NCBI GenBank assembly: GCA_002095075.2
Contig: LVCE01000006.1
Coordinates: 1-64,000, forward strand
Direction of reading: 5' to 3'
From: Francisella endosymbiont of Ornithodoros moubata
GTDB taxonomy: Bacteria > Pseudomonadota > Gammaproteobacteria > Francisellales > Francisellaceae
DNA: 64,000 bases
Below the pieces are notes generated by a model that had not been told where the DNA came from, searched no databases, and saw nothing but the letters and a program-made list of their open reading frames with translations. A program made the translations under genes and the position numbers. Shown piece after piece: positions 56,798 through 64,000 of the stretch (position 1 is the first letter of the stretch; every line of letters begins with the position of its first letter).

Positions 56798-57468
56798 TTA
56801 AGATTTTGTAAGCTTAGTAATATTAGCTTTAGCAATACTCCAGTAAGTCCCTCCAGCACTATCTCCTGTAAAGTAATTAGAAAACTATAATTTTGCCCAC
56901 ACGCATCAACACTCCATAACTCATACCACTGTAATACCTTAACTTTTTTGTTATCTGAAGACAAATACACATGATTAAGTCCAGAAGCAACATAAAATTT
57001 AACATCTTTGGACAACTGCTCTCTAGAAATGTAGCAATTATTAGCATACAAGTATTTAGCTACATCATTTAGTGTATCATTCATTAGTAGTGCTGAGGTG
57101 AAGGTTCTGGCAAATATAGTTTTACTTAGAGGTATAGGATCATTTTTTGCTTTTATTGAAAAATATATCCTTTTTGGATTTTCATCGTTATAAATAAAAT
57201 AGCGTAATGTGACATTTCGCTGATGCTGACATGCTGAATACTCTAATTGCTGATGCCAAAATGTTATTACTGTTTTTTAGTTTTAGTATTTTGAATTGCT
57301 AATGGCCTAGGGGTTCTCCGATATCTTTTAACTTCGAAACTCCCTGATAGTTAAATTTAGCGACATCATACATAAATAAAGTGCTAATAATATCTGCGGA
57401 AGTTTAGCAACAGCAAATAGTGTAATACTGAAAAAACAACACAATAACGCTATTGATATTTTTTTCAT
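56798..57468 (-). pseudogene. Small exported protein of the secretion locus, broken
   Basis: Begins seven bases after the purB stop with a signal peptide (MKKISIALLCCFFSITLFAV). Frame changes follow: DVAKFNYQGVSKLKDIGEPL, then FWHQQLEYSACQHQRNVTLR, then NDTLNDVAKYLYANNCYISR, then GDSAGGTYWSIAKANITKL and a stop at 56798. Reassembled it would be roughly 220 residues, with a few cysteines. No family recognised. As the gene before an ABC exporter and HlyD adaptor it might have been a periplasmic partner or cargo, but nothing in the sequence proves that. Confidence 0.6.
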
Positions 57469-57474
57469 ACTATT

Positions 57475-58773
57475 CTAAGCTTTGATAGATCGCTCAAAAA
57501 TATGATCAATCTCTTTTAGATAAGTTTTCTTTATACCCTCAAAATCCATCTCAGGGATATCCAAACTAATATTATGCTCATATTGCATAACTTCTTGTAA
57601 TTTCTTAGAGAAAAATTCCCCTTGCTTAAGATCAAAAGCAACTTGCTGAACAATCTTGTAGCAATCCTCACGCATAAATGGCGTATTTGCTACTAAGAAG
57701 TGCAAGTAAAAATTTGATAAATAAGCACTAGTACTTCTAACTCTATCTTCAATAATATCTTGTTGTATTACTAGATTATCAATAGTATTTTTTATTCTAC
57801 GCAGAGCATAAACCATAATACCAAAGTTATCTGGCAAATATAAACGCTCTACTGAAGAGTGAGAGATATCTCGCTCATGCCATAGTACACAATTCTCTAG
57901 AGCTAGAGAAACATGAGAACGCAGCATTCTTGCCATGCCTGTTAGATTTTCTGTAGAAATTGGATTTTTCTTATGTGGCATAGTTGATGAGCCTTTTTGC
58001 CCTTTAGAGAAGCCTTCATATACTTCAAAAACATCACTACGGTGTAAATGTCTGATCTCTACAGCTAATCTCTCGATAGCAGAGGCGATAAGTCCGTGTA
58101 TAGATATAAGTTTAGCAATCCTATCTCTAGGAATAACTTGTGTAGAAACCTCTTCTACAGGTAAGCCTAAAATATAAGCCGCTTTTTGCTCATCTTCTGT
58201 AGTTAATATACAGTAGTTACCAACTGCTCCAGAGAATTGTACTGTTAGACCACCTTTTTGGAAGTCTTTTAGATCTTTTAGTCTACGCTTCAATTCCACA
58301 TAAGCTCCCAAAAACTTCTGCCCAAAGCTCATCGGCTCAGCAAACATACCATGACTTCTACCCATAGTGATGATATCTTTTGTCTGTTGAGCTTTCGCAA
58401 GTAGAGAGTCACAAAGAGCCCCTAGATCTTTGATAACATAGCTCATAGAATCACGGATTTGTAGGCTAAGAGCTGAGTCGATAATATCAGAAGATGTAAC
58501 ACCAAAATGAAAAAACTTACCAGTCTCTGCTCTAAACTGTTCAGCGATAGAAGTACAAAATGCAATGATATCATGCTTTGTAACTTTCTCTATCTCATCG
58601 ACTCTTTCTGGTCTAATTTGTGCTTTTGCACGAATCTCTGCAGCTGTACCTTTGGGTACCATTCTATCTTCAAGTGCCTCTAAAATCGCAAGCTCAACCT
58701 CTAACATTTTTGCATATTTATTCTCATCTGCCCAAATTTTTGAGATTTCTGCTATGTCATATCTTTTTATCAT
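57475..58773 (-). CDS. purB: Adenylosuccinate lyase
   Basis: Two-step lyase of purine synthesis (SAICAR to AICAR, adenylosuccinate to AMP). 432 residues. The signature GSSTMPHKKNPISTENLTG carries the catalytic serine loop; TSSDIIDSALSLQIRD and MGRSHGMFAEPMSFGQKFLG are the other substrate-binding blocks. The length matches the shorter Bacillus/Thermotoga-type enzyme. It is the only intact gene between gatC and purL. Confidence 0.96.
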   Translation of the reverse strand: MIKRYDIAEISKIWADENKYAKMLEVELAILEALEDRMVPKGTAAEIRAKAQIRPERVDEIEKVTKHDIIAFCTSIAEQFRAETGKFFHFGVTSSDIIDSALSLQIRDSMSYVIKDLGALCDSLLAKAQQTKDIITMGRSHGMFAEPMSFGQKFLGAYVELKRRLKDLKDFQKGGLTVQFSGAVGNYCILTTEDEQKAAYILGLPVEEVSTQVIPRDRIAKLISIHGLIASAIERLAVEIRHLHRSDVFEVYEGFSKGQKGSSTMPHKKNPISTENLTGMARMLRSHVSLALENCVLWHERDISHSSVERLYLPDNFGIMVYALRRIKNTIDNLVIQQDIIEDRVRSTSAYLSNFYLHFLVANTPFMREDCYKIVQQVAFDLKQGEFFSKKLQEVMQYEHNISLDIPEMDFEGIKKTYLKEIDHIFERSIKA

Positions 58774-59083
58774 TTTACTACCTTATTCAATAAAACATCT
58801 GTAAGCACACTTAGTATATATGAGCCAAGACACAAGCGTGACAACACATCATGAGCTATTTGATTCAACTTAAATATAGTTTAATTTTCTCAAATAGACT
58901 CATATTGTCAACATATTTCATAAATAATACGCCATCATGGTTTTACTAATTCACTTGAGTTATTTGCTATAAAAATATTGGCTTAATAGTTTTTAAACTT
59001 AAACCACAATAATTTAACTAAAAATACATATTTTTATTATAGTTGTGATAAGATCAGTTTAGATAATTATAAAAGGAGATAGT
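58774..59083 (-). other. 310-base gap upstream of purB with an imperfect inverted repeat
   Basis: No gene is visible. An inverted repeat joins GAGCTATTTGA (58853-58863) and TCAAATAGACTC (58890-58901), with one extra base in one arm and a 26-base AT-rich loop. It lies about 80 bases upstream of the purB start and could be a promoter-region structure or an old terminator. No clear PurR-type operator is seen. Confidence 0.3.
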
Positions 59084-59756
59084 GTGAAAAGCTTATAGCC
59101 ACATCTACATTTATAACCACTTTGGTATCTGTGAGCTATGCCACAGAGCTAAAAGGTAGTGACTGTACCTCAAACTGATGTTGGTACAACACACTATAAA
59201 AGAATAGATATATAATCAAAAAAGAGATTTTTTAAATATCACAGTAGAAAACTGCAATAATAAAACCAAATGCTTATATACAACCAAAATACTTGACTCA
59301 AAAGGTCAACTGATTGGTAAATACAGCATGCACTATACTATTAATGATGGTTCATTTTTACTAATGGCTTTATTGATATAGAAGATAACTTTTATAAACA
59401 AAACACTATTTATTACCAGAAAAATTACCACTTAATAGCGAAATAAACTTACAACATCAAGAGAAATATGGAGATGTCAGAGAAAAATTAATTGTCCATA
59501 AACAAATTCCTAGTATAGAAGTTAATAATCATCAGTATTACAATTGTTTAAACATCATATTTGACACAGTTACCCCCTTAAGAAAAAAGGCCTAAAAATA
59601 GTTACTGATAAAATTAATTGTAAAAGATATAGGAACTGTTAAAAAAGAAATGGCGATATATTCTCTTATCCCGTTTAAAATCCTGAGTACAATAATTTTG
59701 TATTAACAAATGTATATCTTAAAATACTCCAAGCTATAACTCATAAAGACAGTTGA
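59084..59756 (+). pseudogene. Secreted protein of unknown family, broken
   Basis: AAAGGAG at 59072 precedes a GTG. One extra A in the run at 59087-59090 gives (M)KKLIATSTFITTLVSVSYA, a clear signal peptide, followed by ELKGSDCTSN and a stop. Later islands are TVENCNNKTKCLYTTKILDS, KYSMHYTINDGSFL, LPLNSEINLQHQEKYGDVRE, and VTDKINCKRYRNC, ending at 59756 after further frame changes. Cysteine pairs suggest a periplasmic or secreted disulfide-bonded protein of about 220 residues. No family recognised. Confidence 0.6.
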
Positions 59757-59807
59757 ATAAATCTAATAAAAACTGATTGAGTACTTCGATAAACTCAAAA
59801 ACCTATC

Positions 59808-60648
59808 TCAATACTCAAACTCTATAGTATATGAGCGAGAAAAATTTTGTTGCGGTAGGATCTTAACATTACCAATACGGTACTCAATATCAACATCTAC
59901 TCCTAATGTATCACTTTCTACCACCACCGTGGCTCAATGCACATATACGGCACATTTACCTTTGGTTTTGACCACAGTCCAAGATATTCAAAGCCATCAA
60001 AATTTACTTTTATATAACTCTTCGAGCCTTTCCCAGCTAATCAAACTTTCTTATTGGTAAAGCCGCTATACACTAAAGCATCATATCAAAAGTATAATTA
60101 TCTAACTCAATTTTAAATAGCTTAAGTGCCTAGCTTCTCCTATATAAAAAGCTTCTAGTGTAATTGGATGAAAATCTAGCTTTTGCTCTGAGAATATTAT
60201 GTCATAATCACTAAACTGATGTTTACCATCAAAAGGACAAGCAAATGCCGGATGTGCTCCAAATCCACACTATGCAACATTTTCATCAAGATTTATAATA
60301 TTGTATTCTGTGATAAGTTTATTAGCTTCTAGAGTATAAGTAACTTCAAATTTCTGTGATAGTTTCCATTGCTAAGATAACACTATTTTCACTATGTATG
60401 ACAATATCAAATACAGTATGTCTTGCTAAACCATGATTACCCATAAGGTATTCTTTGCCTTAATATTTAATTTTATTATCATGAGATTTGCCAACTACTA
60501 GAAACAACACAAGAAAAACTCCTGACCACACTCGACTATCACCAGACTACATATACTCATGGTTTGTTGTCGCATTTATAATTGCTCGAACCTCTACACC
60601 TAACTCGATAATTTCTACCAATAAAATATCGTTTTTGATTGTGATCAT
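59808..60648 (-). pseudogene. Aldose 1-epimerase-like (LacX/YeaD family), broken
   Basis: The frame starts at 60648 (MITIKNDILLVEIIELGVEV) and meets TAG after NHEYM, in the place where the family has tryptophan, then SGDSRVWSGV. After a shift it reads GKEYLMGNHGLARHTVFDIV, VTYTLEANKLITEYNIINLD, another TAG, then CGFGAHPAFACPFDGKHQFS. It ends near 59808 with SRSYTIEFEY. The GNHGLARH and GAHPAF blocks identify the family, which handles sugar anomers or related carbohydrates. At least three lesions. Convergent with the secreted-protein remnant. Confidence 0.78.
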
Positions 60649-60733
60649 AAGAATTCCCTTGCTGTTGATGAAGAGATGTAACCCTAAACCAATAGGCGTC
60701 ATTGTATCAGGCTTAACCACATCAAAAGTAGCA

Positions 60734-60791
60734 TGTCATTACGTCAGACTCGATCTCAGAATCTCAGAAATAGATTAATAATCTATTTCTG
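60734..60791. repeat. Palindromic repeat, possibly half of a dispersed TGTCATT-type hairpin element
   Basis: 60765-60791 is a perfect 27-base palindrome with 13-base arms (CAGAAATAGATTA around a central A). TGTCATTACG begins at 60734, a form often found at the ends of dispersed bacterial hairpin repeats. The right side has no matching end, so a full element may have lost one half. There is no T run, so it is not a standard terminator. It sits between two decayed genes. Confidence 0.5.
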
Positions 60792-60946
60792 CAAATCTAG
60801 TTTAAACTAAAAACCTATAGCATCACGCTCTTCAGAGTTTATTTCAATGTGTTTAACAAAATGCAAACAACCCTTAAACCAAATTTTAAAGTGTCTTATT
60901 AGTATTTAGCATATTTATTAAGCTATAAAGATCTTAACTATAGTTA

Positions 60947-61965
60947 TTAACTAAATTTTTGATAACTTATTTCACCTATCAACTCGATTAGTCTAGATTT
61001 TTCTTTTTCCTTAGTAATTCTTTCTAAGATATCTTTACGAAAAGTAGTATCTCCAAGCCTAAAACATTTATATCCTAAAAGTTTCTTATTAGATATCTCT
61101 TTTAAAGAAAAAAATAGCTGATTAATTAATGTTCTACAAAAGATTCTCTCTTTAGGATAAATAACATAATTATAGCTTTGATCTGTAAAAAAATAGTTTA
61201 GCATCAATATTTTTTTCTAAAACTCTGAATACCTCATCAACAGCGTCATCTCGAGAATTAGATTCTGCTATACCCAGAGGTGTAATAAATATCATTACAA
61301 AAAACCATGTAAATGGAATTAAAGCAAACAAAGATAATAACTAACCAAGATATTTAGTAAATAACCTATCTTCATTTTGATCAGCATACTTTACAAGAAC
61401 AGCTCCAGGAACAAAAAACATACCAGTAAAGATCAATAAAATTAAACAGGTAAAAAAATAATATAATAAGCCATTTTATGCTTGGAAGTAGTAATGTAAA
61501 TATTCCATTAACAGTATAAAGATTATTAGAAAAAGATCCCTGAAATATATTCTTGTCAATATCTAAAACACTTCTAAAATATTGCTGATAATAATATAGC
61601 AAACAAGATAAGAAAAAATATTCCAGCTACTACAAAGAGTTTGCAAATCTTTTTAGAAAATCAAATATTAATCCTAGTAACTCGCTAAAAGAAGAAATAT
61701 CAGAACATATTGATGTTATTATTCTTGATATAAACTTGTCAATTATCTTATAGATTTTTTTGCACAACAAACGAATAGCATACGATAATATGCTTCCTCC
61801 GAATATATAACAAACACAAATCAAATCGAAGACTAAATTAGTATAAAAGTTCCATTCAAAAAGAAATCGTAGAGTCAACGATTTAAAAATATTGTTACTT
61901 GGGCAATTTCGATCAACCAATCTCTCTTTGAAAAATTTAACACTACCCAACCCACTTTCTAGCAT
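60947..61965 (-). pseudogene. Membrane protein of unknown family, broken
   Basis: Fragments in transcription order: a 111-residue piece starting MLESGLGSVKFFKERLVDRN with two hydrophobic segments; a piece with TVNGIFTLLLPSIKWLIILF; then TGMFFVPGAVLVKYADQNED, FTWFFVMIFITPLGIAESNS and DDAVDEVFRVLEKNIDAKLF in another frame; then a C-terminal hydrophilic piece (SLKEISNKKLLGYKCFRLGD, ERITKEKEKSRLIELIGE) ending at 60947. About 340 codons with at least three lesions. The first ATG lies inside the end of purL. No family recognised. Confidence 0.6.
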
Positions 61966-64000
61966 TTCTAAACATTCTCATCCATACAGAATACTCATTA
62001 TATTCTGCTGGGATATATGAGTTTGTAATCGCCCTATAGACACGCTCTGGATGTGGCATCATCGCAAGTACACGACCATCTAGTGCTGTTACAGCTGTTA
62101 GACCATTTACTCCACCATTTGGATTATATGGATACATCTCTGTAGCCTGACCTTGTCCATTGATATATTTAAGAGCTACTTGAGAACTTGCTAACATAGC
62201 TTGTTGCTCAGCATCATTCTCAAATAGCGGACGACCCTCACCATGAGCTACAGCAATCGGCGCTTTTGTGCCTGCCATATCATTAAACCAGATAGAGTCA
62301 GATTCTTGAATCTCAACCATAGAAACTCTAGCCTCAAACTGTTCCGATTTATTTTTGATAAATATCGGCCAGTTTTCAGCACCTTTGATTAGTGATTTAA
62401 GTTGTGCCAGCATTTGACAACCATTACACACACCTAGTACTAAAGTATCATCACGACCAAAGAATTTGCTAAACTCATCTCTTAGCTTCTCTGTAAAGAG
62501 GATATTTTTTGCCCAGCCACCACCAGCACCTAGAACATCACCATACGAAAAACCACCACAGGCTACTAATACTTTGAAGTCAGCCAAAATTACACGACCA
62601 GCATGAAGATCTGACATATGGACATCATGAGCCTCAAAACCTGTAGTTGTAAATGCTGCTGCCATTTCAACTTGTCCGTTGACACCTTGCTCTCTTAAGA
62701 TTGCAACTTTTGGCTTCTTAACATTGATAAATTTTGCGGTGATATCTTCTTCAATGTCAAAAGTAGCCTCTACATGGATACCCTTGTCATCAGTATTTAA
62801 AATACTATCAAACTCCTGCTTAGCACATTCGCTATTATCACGGATTGACTGAATCTGATATGAAGTTTCAGCCCACCATCTTTGTAGATTTACACGCATA
62901 TTTGAGTATACTTTTTCACCATTTACAAAGATATTTAGCTCATCGCTAGAGTTTAGCTTAGCTATTACACACAGATGAATTTGGGTATCTCTAAACAACT
63001 CTTCAACTAGCGCCACATCACTATTTCTAACTTGGATAACAACACTAACTTCTTCAGCAAAAAGTTTAGCTAATACATCTTGAGTTTGTAGCTGAACATC
63101 TAAACCTTTACGCCCAGCAAATGACATCTCTGCTAGCGTAGCAAACACACCACCATCTGATACATCATGATATGCTAAAATTTTATTTTGAGCTTTGAGC
63201 TTAGTGATATTTTCAAATAACACTTTTAGTTTAGAAGCCTCAACATCAGGAGCGATATTACCAATTTGTTTATAAGCTTGTGCTAGGCATGAAGCTCCAA
63301 GTCTGCCAGCACCATTTGATAAATCAATATGTAATAAGGTTGTGTCACTATCATTAACTAAAACTGGTGTTAAAGTCTTGCGTGCATTTGCCACCGGTGA
63401 GAAACCTGAAATGACTAATGATAACGGTGACGTTACAGATTTCTCTTGACCGTCATCTGAGCACCTAGTTTTCATTGACATTGAGTCTTTACCAACAGGT
63501 ATTGCGATACCTAACTCTGGGCAAAATTCCATGCCAACTGTTTTGACAATCTCGTATAGTTTTTGGTTTTCATCACCCTGATTTGCAGCAACCATCCAGT
63601 TTGCTGAGAGACGAATATCACTTAGTTTTTGGATATCCGCGGCTAATAAGTTTGTCACAGCCTCTGCGATTGCTAATCTACCTGAAGCAGCAGCATTTAT
63701 AATAGCTACTGGAGTTCTCTCACCCATCGCCATTGCCTCACCAGCTTTGTTATCTACTGTAGCAGTTGTCACAGCACAGTCAGCAACTGGTACTTGCCAT
63801 GGCCCCACCATCTGATCACGCGCAACCATACCTGTAATACTTCTATCACCAATAGTGATTAAAAAAGATTTAGAAGCTACAGCTGGTACTTTTAGCACAC
63901 GCTCAATTGCCTCACCAAGCTTGATAGTACTTGTATCAAAAGCATCTTGCTCAATTTTAACAGTCTTAACATTAATATGCATTTGTGGCGTATTACCGAA
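61943..64000 (-). CDS. purL: Phosphoribosylformylglycinamidine synthase (FGAM synthase), C-terminal part
   Basis: Purine synthesis enzyme converting FGAR to FGAM. The gene enters from the right edge; 685 codons lie in the window, and the last six before the visible ATG (63982) read FGNTPQ, so that ATG is internal. Blocks include SDIRLSANWMVAANQ, PVGKDSMSMKTR and AYHDVSDGGVFATLAEMSF of the synthase domain, then the glutaminase domain with CGGFSYGDVLGAGGGWA, GVCNGCQMLAQL (nucleophile cysteine) and MMPHPERVYRA (His-Glu). This is the large gamma-proteobacterial single-chain form. Confidence 0.96.
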   Translation of the reverse strand, partial: FGNTPQMHINVKTVKIEQDAFDTSTIKLGEAIERVLKVPAVASKSFLITIGDRSITGMVARDQMVGPWQVPVADCAVTTATVDNKAGEAMAMGERTPVAIINAAASGRLAIAEAVTNLLAADIQKLSDIRLSANWMVAANQGDENQKLYEIVKTVGMEFCPELGIAIPVGKDSMSMKTRCSDDGQEKSVTSPLSLVISGFSPVANARKTLTPVLVNDSDTTLLHIDLSNGAGRLGASCLAQAYKQIGNIAPDVEASKLKVLFENITKLKAQNKILAYHDVSDGGVFATLAEMSFAGRKGLDVQLQTQDVLAKLFAEEVSVVIQVRNSDVALVEELFRDTQIHLCVIAKLNSSDELNIFVNGEKVYSNMRVNLQRWWAETSYQIQSIRDNSECAKQEFDSILNTDDKGIHVEATFDIEEDITAKFINVKKPKVAILREQGVNGQVEMAAAFTTTGFEAHDVHMSDLHAGRVILADFKVLVACGGFSYGDVLGAGGGWAKNILFTEKLRDEFSKFFGRDDTLVLGVCNGCQMLAQLKSLIKGAENWPIFIKNKSEQFEARVSMVEIQESDSIWFNDMAGTKAPIAVAHGEGRPLFENDAEQQAMLASSQVALKYINGQGQATEMYPYNPNGGVNGLTAVTALDGRVLAMMPHPERVYRAITNSYIPAEYNEYSVWMRMFRNARKWVG

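Noticed and set aside
60488-60778. Open frame of 96 codons on the plus strand
   Set aside because: It lies opposite the epimerase remnant, whose family motifs are clear on the minus strand, and has no ribosome-binding site or recognisable motif.

Overview
The window is strongly AT-rich. Its gene order is that of Francisella: sucB-sucA-sdhBADC divergent from gltA, then ampG, sodB, a glutaredoxin and chiD, the atp operon, the rimP-nusA-infB-rbfA-hisS cluster with phagosomal-transporter-type MFS genes, hemE, comM, the nuoA-N operon facing fur, and gatCAB. I recognise this from memory of the genus, not from a search. Many accessory genes are broken, which points to a host-restricted, reducing lineage. 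A tick-associated species such as F. persica is one candidate, but that is inference.

Layout. 1-7856: TCA cycle block (2-oxoglutarate dehydrogenase and succinate dehydrogenase on the minus strand, citrate synthase divergent). 7943-13327: AmpG permease, Fe-superoxide dismutase, a frameshifted monothiol glutaredoxin and a two-domain chitinase-like protein with a stop codon near its N-terminus. 13547-20493: complete F1Fo ATP synthase operon (atpI-like, then B, E, F, H, A, G, D, C in transcription order). 20630-31449: two related MFS transporters flanking rluC and a frameshifted zapE, joined to hisS-rbfA-infB-nusA-rimP. 31486-32710: initiator tRNA and hemE. 32766-34478: comM in pieces and ubiK. 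34557-49045: fourteen-gene complex I operon, all intact. 49262-50505: fur with a one-base frameshift, then a Fur box and a short remnant where the fsl siderophore operon is expected. 50526-54103: a small unknown gene and gatCAB. 54288-57468: remains of a type I secretion-like locus (small exported protein, ABC exporter, HlyD adaptor). 57475-58773: purB. 59084-61965: three more decayed genes and a palindromic repeat. 61943-64000: the C-terminal two thirds or so of purL.

How it fits together. The core is respiratory and biosynthetic: citrate synthase, 2-oxoglutarate and succinate dehydrogenases feed complex I and complex II, and ATP synthase uses the resulting proton gradient. Translation genes (infB, rbfA, rimP, gatCAB, hisS, initiator tRNA) and purine synthesis (purB, purL) are intact. 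Lesions fall in iron regulation and siderophore synthesis, DNA uptake (comM), chitin interaction, secretion and sugar handling. The roughly 35 kb of core operons show no frameshift, so the broken genes look like real decay more than sequencing noise. Several of the single-base losses are in A or T runs and need read-level confirmation.
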